A stretch of DNA of 5,943 nucleotides, from the NCBI GenBank assembly GCA_002084385.1, contig NBLS01000093.1, forward strand, positions 1 to 5,943, written 5' to 3'. The position numbers were made by a program, and so were the translations under genes. Under the pieces are notes generated by a model. The model was given only the letters and a program-made list of their open reading frames with translations, made no database searches and was not told the origin of the DNA. Of this stretch, positions 1 to 5,453 are shown piece by piece (the first letter of the stretch is position 1; each line of letters opens with the position of its first letter). This DNA comes from Desulfobacteraceae bacterium 4572_19. Lineage in GTDB: Bacteria; Desulfobacterota; Desulfobacteria; Desulfobacterales; NBLS01.

Positions 1-3
1 TTT

Positions 4-651
4 TTATGAATGCCTTACAATATCACCTTTAATAAGGTATATCACCTCTTCTGCTATATTTGTTGTGTGATCCCCGATTCTCTCCAAATGCCTTGAAATA
101 AGATACATATTTATAATCTCGCTTACCATTTCCGGATGTTTTTTAATATCATTTTTCATTGAGTCGTATGCTTCATTTCTCATAAAATTTACATCTTTGT
201 CCATTTTTATAACATCATAAGCCATACTAACATCCATGCGTACCAAGGCATCAAGGCTCATTCTTAACATTTTTGTTGCCTGATTTGCCATGGATGTATA
301 ATCATATTTAAATTTATTGGGATTATCAGAAGAGGTTTTAAATCTCCTTGCAATATTTACGGCATAATCTGCTATTCTTTCAAGATCGTTATTTATCTTT
401 ATTACAGCCACAATAAATCGTAAATCCATAGCTACAGGCTGATAGAGAGCAAGTATTTTTAAACAGTCCTCTTCCATTTCAATTTCCAGTTCATCAACTT
501 GATAATCTGAACTGATAATAAATTCGGCAAGTTCCAAATCTTCGGTTTTTACAGAATAAATTGCTTTTTGAAATCGATCTTCCACTATTGCTCCAAGAGA
601 TAGTATGTTTTTTTTAATTTTTTCTATCTCTTTTTGTAAATGACTCGGCAT
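4..651 (-). CDS. phoU: PhoU, phosphate transport/signalling regulator
   Basis: PhoU is a cytoplasmic protein that couples the state of the Pst transporter to the PhoR/PhoB two-component system and restrains phosphate uptake when phosphate is plentiful. The 215-residue protein has the usual family length and the typical duplicated three-helix-bundle layout. The two metal-binding signatures are visible: ERIADYAVNIA at about residues 91-101 and ERIGDHTTNIA at about 190-200. The first is preceded by the family-typical CLKILALYQPVAMDLR stretch (about 63-78). The ATG at 649-651 has a clear GGAGG Shine-Dalgarno (complement of 658-662) six bases upstream, which fixes the start. It is the last pst gene, separated from pstB by 212 bases rather than the tight spacing seen elsewhere in the operon, so it may be partly uncoupled or have its own promoter. 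Its terminator would lie beyond the window edge. Confidence 0.95.
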   Translation of the reverse strand: MPSHLQKEIEKIKKNILSLGAIVEDRFQKAIYSVKTEDLELAEFIISSDYQVDELEIEMEEDCLKILALYQPVAMDLRFIVAVIKINNDLERIADYAVNIARRFKTSSDNPNKFKYDYTSMANQATKMLRMSLDALVRMDVSMAYDVIKMDKDVNFMRNEAYDSMKNDIKKHPEMVSEIINMYLISRHLERIGDHTTNIAEEVIYLIKGDIVRHS

Positions 652-698
652 TTTTATCCTCCAATCGTATCCTGTTTTAATTTCATGGTAAAATAATT

Positions 699-757
699 TG
701 GTAATCGTTCACGAACAAGAAGTGTGATTTTTCGGTAATCTTACATAATTTGTAAAA
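699..757 (-). repeat. REP-like hairpin repeat, copy 1 (pstB-phoU gap)
   Basis: On the minus strand this segment reads TTACA, a 13-nt loop GATTACCGAAAAA, then TGTGA (arms at 741-745 and 723-727, with one G:T pair), followed by CTTGTTCGTGAACGATTAC. The same arrangement occurs in the other orientation at 4276-4340 with an identical loop. The shared stretch covers roughly 50 bases with a few substitutions and a small indel. It lies between pstB and phoU, so it would be transcribed within the operon and could fold in the mRNA. The second GTGAACG box seen in copy 2 is degraded here. Confidence 0.65.
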
Positions 758-850
758 AATAAAAACCAATAAAATCGGGGAACAATTATTACAAAAAATA
801 AATTTGCTATGAAATTTAAACAGAATACCTTCAGTCTTTAAATTTATAAT

Positions 851-867
851 TTAGGGTGAACCCCTAA
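851..867 (-). other. Inverted repeat overlapping the pstB stop codon
   Basis: TTAGGG and CCCTAA form perfect 6-bp arms around a 5-nt loop, with the pstB TAG (864-866) inside one arm. In the direction of transcription it is followed by A/T-rich sequence but no clean U-run, so it is a weak terminator, attenuator or mRNA-processing candidate before phoU rather than a standard intrinsic terminator. Confidence 0.4.
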
Positions 868-1628
868 CCAAACCTTCCGGTAATATAATCTTCTGTCTGT
901 TTTAACTCAGGTTTTGTAAACAGCGTTTTGGTATCATTTATTTCAATAAGTTTTCCCATATAAAAAAATGCTGTCTTATTTGAAACTCTGGCAGCCTGTT
1001 GCATATTATGAGTTACAATAATAATAGTTAGTTTTGAAGAAAGCATGGTAATTAATTCTTCAATTTTTTGAGTTGCAATGGGATCAAGGGCGGATGCCGG
1101 TTCATCCATTAATAATATTTCAGGTTCCACTGCAAGGGCACGGGCAATACAAAGCCTTTGCTGTTGACCGCCTGAAAGACCCAAAGCAGACTCATCTAAT
1201 CTGTCTTTAACCTCGTCCCAGATAGCTGCCTGTTTCAAACTTTTTTCCACCATATTTACTATTTTTGATTTGTTTTTTATACCATTTATTTTTAATCCAT
1301 AAGCAATATTTTCAAAAATAGTTTTTGGAAAAGGGTTGGGCTTTTGAAAGACCATACCAACTCGTCGTCGCAAGGTTACAACATCCACCGATGGTTTGTA
1401 AATATCTTGATTACCCAACATGATTTTCCCATTTATTTTAATTCCTCCTGGAATAAGATCATTCATTCTGTTTAAACTTCTTAAATAAGTACTTTTTCCG
1501 CAACCGGATGGACCTATAAGTGCTGTTACTTTATTTTCAATAAATTCAATTGAAATATTATAAAGTGCCTGAAATTTACCATAAAAAAAATCGAGATTAT
1601 CTGTGTGCATTTTAATACTGTTTTCCAT
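864..1628 (-). CDS. pstB: PstB, phosphate ABC transporter ATPase
   Basis: PstB is the ATP-hydrolysing subunit of the high-affinity phosphate importer; a dimer sits on the cytoplasmic face of PstA and PstC. At 254 residues it is close to the usual length of about 250-260. All ABC motifs are intact: Walker [10 protein letters not shown] at 39-47, Q-loop VFQKPNPFP with Q95, signature LSGGQQQR at 151-158, Walker B ILLMDEP at 171-177, D-loop SALD at 179-182 and the H-loop histidine at 207. VFQKPNPFP and the ending YITGRFG are typical of PstB rather than other ABC ATPases. The start ATG at 1626-1628 is supported by AAGGA (complement of 1638-1642) nine bases upstream; Met7 is an alternative without better support. 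It follows pstA after 17 bases, a gap that contains one unit of a 13-bp tandem duplication. Confidence 0.97.
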   Translation of the reverse strand: MENSIKMHTDNLDFFYGKFQALYNISIEFIENKVTALIGPSGCGKSTYLRSLNRMNDLIPGGIKINGKIMLGNQDIYKPSVDVVTLRRRVGMVFQKPNPFPKTIFENIAYGLKINGIKNKSKIVNMVEKSLKQAAIWDEVKDRLDESALGLSGGQQQRLCIARALAVEPEILLMDEPASALDPIATQKIEELITMLSSKLTIIIVTHNMQQAARVSNKTAFFYMGKLIEINDTKTLFTKPELKQTEDYITGRFG

Positions 1629-1629
1629 T

Positions 1630-1655
1630 AAATTATATCCTTAAATTATATCCTT
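1630..1655 (-). repeat. 13-bp tandem duplication at the pstA-pstB junction
   Basis: The plus-strand unit AAATTATATCCTT is present twice head to tail, at 1630-1642 and 1643-1655, without mismatch. One unit spans the pstA stop codon and last codons; the other supplies the AAGGA Shine-Dalgarno of pstB. The duplication leaves pstA in frame and keeps a ribosome binding site at good spacing for pstB. Confidence 0.9.
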
Positions 1656-2518
1656 AATTTTTTTCTCATTTTTGCACGTAAAATAATCGCAAAAAGATTC
1701 ATTCCCATTACAAGTGTAATCAAAACCAATGCTGTTCCATATTGAAGATGTCGGGTAGCTTCAATTTCAGTTCCAGCTGTTGCCAATACATAAATATGAT
1801 ACGGTAATGCCATCACCTCATCAAAAATTGAAGTTGGAAGATCAGGTGTAAAAAAGACAGCTCCTGTGTACATAATAGGTGCTGTCTCACCTGCGGCTCT
1901 GCTTAATCCCAAAATTGAACCTGTAATAATACCCGGAAATGCAGACGGAAGTACAATTTTGCGGATAGTCTGCCACTTGGTTGCCCCAAGTGCAAGAGAA
2001 GCTTCACGATAAGTAGCAGGAACTGCTTTTAAAGCCTCTTCAGAGGCTCCGATAATAACCGGCAAAGTCATAACCCCAAGTGTTAATCCTCCGGCAACAA
2101 TAGACACACCCATTTTTAGTACTATACAAAAAAAAGCAAGGCCGAATAGTCCAAATACAATAGATGGAATACCAGCAAGATTATTAATACAAAGTCGTAT
2201 AAATCTGACGAGTTTACCCTGTTTTGCATATTCACTTAAATAGACAGCTGAAGCTACACCTATGGGTAATGCTACAAGTATGGTCATTGTACACAAACAG
2301 ATAGTTCCTACAATACATGGTAAAATTCCACCGGCTGTCATGGAGTTTTTCGGTGCCATTGTTAAAAACTCCAAGGAAATGGCACTCCAGCCACGCGATA
2401 CCATAAAATATATAATTGTTAAAAGAGCCGCACCATTTAAAAAGGCTGCGGCTCTAAACAAGAAAAAACATGATTTTTGTTTTAATAATCGCTGCTTTAT
2501 TAGTAACTGTTTTTTCAT
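1646..2518 (-). CDS. pstA: PstA, phosphate ABC transporter permease
   Basis: PstA is one of the two inner-membrane permease subunits of the phosphate importer. The 290-residue protein is of normal length and has six predictable hydrophobic segments, at about 25-42, 64-95, 115-135, 138-158, 195-220 and 258-282. The cytoplasmic EAA coupling loop is intact: REASLALGATKWQTIRKIVLP at 171-191. It is followed by the SILGLSRAAGETAP segment and a PstA-type periplasmic stretch. The ATG (2516-2518) shares one base with the pstC stop in a TAATG overlap, indicating translational coupling. A GAGG/GGGAG purine stretch (complement of about 2529-2536) lies some ten bases upstream. The C-terminus ends KKLRI inside the 13-bp tandem duplication. 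Confidence 0.95.
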   Translation of the reverse strand: MKKQLLIKQRLLKQKSCFFLFRAAAFLNGAALLTIIYFMVSRGWSAISLEFLTMAPKNSMTAGGILPCIVGTICLCTMTILVALPIGVASAVYLSEYAKQGKLVRFIRLCINNLAGIPSIVFGLFGLAFFCIVLKMGVSIVAGGLTLGVMTLPVIIGASEEALKAVPATYREASLALGATKWQTIRKIVLPSAFPGIITGSILGLSRAAGETAPIMYTGAVFFTPDLPTSIFDEVMALPYHIYVLATAGTEIEATRHLQYGTALVLITLVMGMNLFAIILRAKMRKKLRI

Positions 2519-3249
2519 TATAAAGATGCCTCTCCCACCTGCCTGAATTTATAAGAGATATAATCGGCAATTAAGTTAAAAATAAAAGTAAATATAAATA
2601 GAACTATACCAATGGCAAAAAGTGCATGGTAGTGTTCACTTCCAAATGGAGCTTCTGCCATTTCCGCAGCAATACATGCGGGCATTGGACGAACCGGATC
2701 AAAAATGGACTTTGGTATCATAGCTGCCCCTCCTGCAGCCATTAAAACTACCATAGTTTCCCCAACAGCTCTTGACAGCCCAAGAATAACAGCTAACATT
2801 AAAGATGCATTAAACATATTTAATCCAACCGGAATATTAAAAAGCTTCTGGATAAAAGGTGCCACCACCACCATACCAAAAAATCCAATTATAACCGATG
2901 GCATTGATGCCATAAGCTCCACTATTGGCTTTATAATTTCAGCCGTTCGCAAAGGGGCAATTTCTGCAAGATATACGGCTGTCATAATTCCCAAAGGAAT
3001 CGCCATTATGCCTGATAATAGTGTTACACAAACAGTTCCAAGGAGTAGTGGGAAAATTCCAAAATCAGCCGGATCATCTGTTGGATACCAATAGTGACCA
3101 AATATAAAATCACTTATACTAATATCTTTAAATACAGGAAGCCCTTCTTTAAGAAGAAATATCATAATTAAAAACAATGCTGTTATTGAAAAAAATGTGA
3201 TTATCAAAAAGCCTAACCGCACTCCTTTATCTATATTTTGACGTTTCAA
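2518..3249 (-). CDS. pstC: PstC, phosphate ABC transporter permease, apparently internally deleted
   Basis: PstC is the second membrane permease of the Pst importer and pairs with PstA. Family features are clear: an N-terminal membrane segment (about 12-33), a periplasmic loop with YWYPTDDPADFGIFPLLLGT, further membrane segments at about 66-95 and 108-133, LGLSRAVGETMVVLMAAGGAAMIP at 156-179, and the PstC-type tail with SIFDPVRPMPACIAAEMAEAP and HYHALFAIGIVLF. At 243 residues it is shorter than the usual 280 or more. The sequence passes directly from FNASLMLAV (147-154) to ILGLSRAVGET (155-165). In neighbouring PstA the corresponding span holds about 52 residues including the EAA loop, so helices 4 and 5 appear fused here and the PstB contact is missing. 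The start is TTG at 3247-3249, chosen because AAGGAG (complement of 3257-3262) lies seven bases upstream and no ATG is nearby. The identity is firm; whether the product works is doubtful. Confidence 0.92.
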   Translation of the reverse strand: MKRQNIDKGVRLGFLIITFFSITALFLIMIFLLKEGLPVFKDISISDFIFGHYWYPTDDPADFGIFPLLLGTVCVTLLSGIMAIPLGIMTAVYLAEIAPLRTAEIIKPIVELMASMPSVIIGFFGMVVVAPFIQKLFNIPVGLNMFNASLMLAVILGLSRAVGETMVVLMAAGGAAMIPKSIFDPVRPMPACIAAEMAEAPFGSEHYHALFAIGIVLFIFTFIFNLIADYISYKFRQVGEASL

Positions 3250-3277
3250 AAATTTGCTCCTTAGAGTGAATCCTTAA

Positions 3278-4093
3278 TTAAAAAACAGGAATGGATCCTG
3301 CCTGTTTTACAAGTTTCTGCCCTTTTTTAGAAAGCACAAACGAAATAAACTCCATGGTAACACCAACCGGCCAGCCCTTTGTAAACATAAAAAGCCCACG
3401 GGATATTGGAAATGAGCCGTTTAAAGTATTCTCTTCTGTTCCTTGAATTCCATTTACTTTTACTGATTTTATCTGACTATTCAGATAACCCAATCCAACA
3501 TACCCGATTGCACCGGGCGTAGTTATAACTGCCTGTACAATACCACCGTTAGAAGGAACCGTAAGAGCATTTGGAATAACACGTTTCTTTTTCATTACCA
3601 TTTTTTTCCATACTCCAAATGTTCCCGAAGAACTATCTCTGGAAATTACGACAATCTCCCCGGGAGTCCCGCCAACATCTTTCCAGTTTTTAATTTTACC
3701 AAGATAAATATCTCTTAACTGATTCATGGTAAGATTGGTAATATCATTTTTAATATTTACCACGGGAACAATAGCATCTAATGCAATTCTGAAAGGCACC
3801 GGATAAACACCTTTTGAAATAGCAAGGTCAACTTCCTTTTGTTTAATAAACCTCGAGGCATTACCAATTTGTGCGGTTCCATCAATAATTGCCTTAATGC
3901 CGTTTCCCGAACCACCGCCAGACAGGGAAATTTTTACATCCGGATATTGCATCATATAAGCTTCTGCTGCCTTTTGTACAATGGGAAGCACGGTAGTTGA
4001 CCCTTTAATAACAAGTTTTTCTGCAAAGCTGTTGGGTAATACAGTCAGCATAAACAACGTTAATACAACTACAATTTTAACCATTTTCTTCAT
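3278..4093 (-). CDS. pstS: PstS, periplasmic phosphate-binding protein
   Basis: PstS captures phosphate in the periplasm and delivers it to PstC/PstA. The 271-residue protein begins with a Sec signal peptide: a basic MKKMVK start, a hydrophobic core at about 7-19, and likely cleavage after NSFA at residue 24. There is no lipobox cysteine, so a soluble periplasmic protein is expected. The phosphate-binding loops are visible: GSTTV at 31-35, GGGSGNGI at 59-66 and SRDSSSGTF at 151-159, followed by GAIGYVGLGY at about 194-203. It belongs to the shorter PstS branch common in non-enteric bacteria. ATG 4091-4093 follows a near-perfect AGGAGGT (complement of 4098-4104), suggesting strong translation. 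It is first in the operon, 28 bases before pstC, and is preceded by a Pho-box-like repeat region. Confidence 0.96.
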   Translation of the reverse strand: MKKMVKIVVVLTLFMLTVLPNSFAEKLVIKGSTTVLPIVQKAAEAYMMQYPDVKISLSGGGSGNGIKAIIDGTAQIGNASRFIKQKEVDLAISKGVYPVPFRIALDAIVPVVNIKNDITNLTMNQLRDIYLGKIKNWKDVGGTPGEIVVISRDSSSGTFGVWKKMVMKKKRVIPNALTVPSNGGIVQAVITTPGAIGYVGLGYLNSQIKSVKVNGIQGTEENTLNGSFPISRGLFMFTKGWPVGVTMEFISFVLSKKGQKLVKQAGSIPVF

Positions 4094-4130
4094 TTTTACC
4101 TCCTAAAAAAATTAATAAATGTTCTTTTTA

Positions 4131-4150
4131 CTTGTGAACGGTATCGTTCC
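4131..4150 (+). repeat. GTGAACG-type box with small palindrome in the pstS leader
   Basis: The sequence CTTGTGAACGGTATCGTTCC lies between the proposed pstS -10 region and the start codon. It contains GAACG and CGTTC arms around GTAT (4136-4149), and its first ten bases match the GTGAACG boxes at 4277 onward and the complement of 4725-4734. It would lie in the pstS 5' leader and could fold or bind a protein, but no role is shown. Confidence 0.5.
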
Positions 4151-4161
4151 TTAAAAAAGAA

Positions 4162-4208
4162 TTTATACATACCATGTTAGGATTGTATTAGGATTGTGTT
4201 ATTGTTAG
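4162..4208 (-). promoter_or_regulatory. Candidate Pho-regulated pstS promoter with 11-bp repeats
   Basis: Read on the minus strand, CTAACA (4203-4208), CTAATA (4186-4191) and CTAACA (4175-4180) line up. The last two are exactly 11 bases apart and lie within a tandem ACAATCCTAAT / ACAATCCTAAC. A TATAAA (complement of 4162-4167) follows seven bases after the last repeat and could be the -10. PhoB-family regulators bind tandem repeats with an 11-bp period that take the place of a -35 box, so the arrangement and location fit a Pho box. The sequence is not the E. coli consensus (CTGTCAT), so assignment rests on periodicity and context. Confidence 0.55.
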
Positions 4209-4236
4209 ATTAAATTTATTTTACCAAATAAAATAT
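4191..4236. repeat. Direct repeat A: distal part of the pstS regulatory region
   Basis: This 46-base segment matches 5869-5914 with four mismatches and no gap. It overlaps the upstream half of the 11-bp repeat array of the pstS promoter and runs on into an AT-rich flank. If an 11-bp repeat unit is gapped, similarity continues a little further towards pstS. Confidence 0.75.
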
Positions 4237-4275
4237 TTGCAGATGTTTATTCTTTATTATTTATGCGAATATAAG

Positions 4276-4340
4276 GCTTGTGAACGCTTACAAATGTGAG
4301 ATTACCGAAAAATCACATTTCTTGTTTGTGAACGGTTGCA
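4276..4340 (+). repeat. REP-like hairpin repeat, copy 2 (upstream of pstS)
   Basis: The element has perfect 8-bp arms AAATGTGA (4292-4299) and TCACATTT (4313-4320) around the loop GATTACCGAAAAA. The hairpin is framed by two direct boxes, GTGAACGCTTAC (4280-4291) and GTGAACGGTTGC (4328-4339). Copy 1 at 699-757 is inverted relative to it and has the same loop. Its right edge coincides with the point where similarity between the MNT fragment (from about 4341) and the intact gene begins, which suggests the repeat marks a breakpoint. Confidence 0.7.
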
Positions 4341-4468
4341 AAAATGCACTCTCCGTTAGTAGCGAAATTGAAGTAATGCTTTTTTCTTTTAAAGATTTTA
4401 ATTTACAAAATCCATTCGTAAAAGAGATTTTAGAAACTGGAGTAAAGTTGACCTGAATTTGTGCGTGA
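4341..4468 (+). pseudogene. Fragment duplicating the 3' end of the MNT nucleotidyltransferase gene
   Basis: The segment aligns without gaps to 5631-5758, the end of the downstream MNT gene plus 12 bases past its stop. In 4347-4468 there are six mismatches in 122 bases, and the last 69 bases are identical. In frame (4346-4456) it encodes residues 70-105 and the stop. Two amino acids differ (Pro to Leu, Ser to Phe), and five of the six base differences are T in the fragment against C in the gene. There is no start codon in frame and no N-terminal GS/DxD catalytic part, so it cannot make an active enzyme. It begins next to a GTGAACG box. Confidence 0.9.
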
Positions 4469-5060
4469 CTTCGTGTAATTTAACAACATAACCCAATCAG
4501 ACATCTCAACACTCAATAAATACAATTTATTGTTTGATGAACCCTTATCAAGACCGAAGAATAATCTAAAAATTGTAAAATAAAAATGATAAATCTAATC
4601 TTTCATGATTGACAGCTTTATCAAAAAAAGAACTTAATGTAATGATAGCTCCACTTAAAAAAGAATTGAAAAATTTATCTTTTACTTTTTACAAACCTCG
4701 TAATTAATATACTATATTTGTAAGCGTTCACAAGCTGGTGACCTATCGTCGGATTTTTATCCCTTTACTATAAGGATTCTTAAAGATGAGCTGAAATTGC
4801 TAAAATTCTAAATTATTAACGCTACCAACAATTTTTACTTGACGTAAAATACTTTATGTATTAACGTATCTGTGGTTTTTGTAAAATACAAATTTTAAAA
4901 AGTGTAGAAGAATGAGAATAAACAATTTTCGCTTTAATTTTGTCAGTTTTTATTTATATGAAAGTTTCCATAAAACGTTGTATTGTAGAGACTTTAAGTT
5001 TTTGCTGTGAGGTATTATTCGCCATGGTAAGTTATATATATAAAAAAAGTAATTAACTAA
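4469..5060. other. Long non-coding stretch before the HEPN gene
   Basis: I see no convincing gene in these roughly 590 bases. Contents noted are a perfect AT-rich hairpin with 8-bp arms and a 3-nt loop at 4514-4532, a short open stretch at 4609-4707 that may be a gene remnant, the right 20-bp inverted repeat at 4716-4735, a GGAT/ATCC mini-hairpin at 4751-4762, and a possible -35-like TTGACG at 4839-4844. The rest is AT-rich with stops in all frames. The length and remnants suggest decayed accessory DNA. Confidence 0.6.
4839..4864 (+). promoter_or_regulatory. Possible promoter/operator upstream of the HEPN-MNT pair
   Basis: TTGACG (4839-4844) resembles a -35 box, with TATTAA (4859-4864) downstream at a short 14-bp spacing, so the match is imperfect. 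An imperfect inverted repeat pairing a GTAAAATAC-like arm with GTATTAAC overlaps it, as is common for autoregulated toxin-antitoxin operators. It lies about 200 bases before the HEPN start, farther than usual. Confidence 0.25.
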
Positions 5061-5453
5061 ATGAAAAAAGAAGAACATATTAAATATTGGCTTAAAAGTG
5101 CTAAGCATGACTTGGAATCTGCTGAAAGTATGTTTCAGTCAAAAAAATATGATTGGTGTTTGTTTATTGGACATTTGGTTATTGAAAAGGTTTTAAAAGC
5201 AATATTTATTGATAAAAATAGTAGTAAAATACCTCCGAAAATTCATAATCTTGTCAGATTGGCCGAATTGTCTAAAATAAATTTAGATGAACAACAAAAT
5301 TTTTTATTGGATACAATAACCGATTTTAATCTCCAAACACGCTACCCTGATTATAAATTTGGATTTTATAAAAAATGCACTGAGGAATATACAAATAAAT
5401 ATTTCTCAAAAATAAAGGAGCTTTATAAATGGTTCAACTCCCAATTAGAATAA
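5061..5453 (+). CDS. HEPN-domain protein, putative toxin of a HEPN-MNT pair
   Basis: The 130-residue protein is a stand-alone HEPN domain (PF05168-like), an all-helical fold. In toxin-antitoxin pairs HEPN proteins commonly act as RNases held in check by a partner nucleotidyltransferase. Recognisable features are WLKSAKHDLESAESMF at about 10-25, YDWCLFIGHLVIEKVLKAIFI at 30-50, IHNLVRLAEL at 61-70 and the TRYPDY signature at 93-98. The canonical HEPN RNase motif R-x4-6-H is not evident: after R94 there is no histidine. RNase activity is therefore uncertain, and the protein may belong to the RYPD branch of minimal HEPN proteins. The ATG has only a weak purine-rich upstream region. It overlaps the MNT gene by 25 bases, so the two are co-expressed. 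A poor Shine-Dalgarno here and a strong one for the partner would favour excess of the MNT protein, as expected for an antitoxin. Confidence 0.85.
   Translation: MKKEEHIKYWLKSAKHDLESAESMFQSKKYDWCLFIGHLVIEKVLKAIFIDKNSSKIPPKIHNLVRLAELSKINLDEQQNFLLDTITDFNLQTRYPDYKFGFYKKCTEEYTNKYFSKIKELYKWFNSQLE

Larger units (their letters stand above)
4276..4735. repeat. 460-bp segment bounded by perfect 20-bp inverted repeats
   Basis: GCTTGTGAACGCTTACAAAT at 4276-4295 is the exact reverse complement of 4716-4735. The ends enclose the hairpin repeat, the MNT 3' fragment and non-coding sequence. No clear target-site duplication is visible outside the ends and no transposase lies between them. It could be a MITE-like or REP-derived non-autonomous unit, or two independently placed members of the GTGAACG box family. 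Confidence 0.5.

Noticed and set aside
2262..2546. Plus-strand ORF of 94 codons
   Set aside because: It lies opposite the pstA N-terminal half and the pstA-pstC junction, both well supported, and its translation resembles no family; it is a shadow frame.
2770..2800. Frameshift as the cause of the short PstC
   Set aside because: Both sides of the junction are in the same frame and the missing loop is not encoded in another frame; the DNA itself is absent.
2705..3094. Plus-strand ORF of 129 codons
   Set aside because: It is entirely antisense to pstC, whose family motifs are clear. It is a shadow frame.
4514..4532. Intrinsic terminator for the MNT fragment
   Set aside because: The hairpin is perfect but made almost only of A:T pairs and is not followed by a clear U-run, so termination is not supported.
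4276..4735. CRISPR array from the repeated GTGAACG boxes
   Set aside because: The boxes are few, about 12-20 bases, in mixed orientations and unevenly spaced. There are no regular spacers and no cas genes.
4958..5056. Small ORF directly before the HEPN gene
   Set aside because: It has no ribosome binding site and low-complexity AT-rich codons, and overlaps another equally short open frame; there is no evidence of coding.
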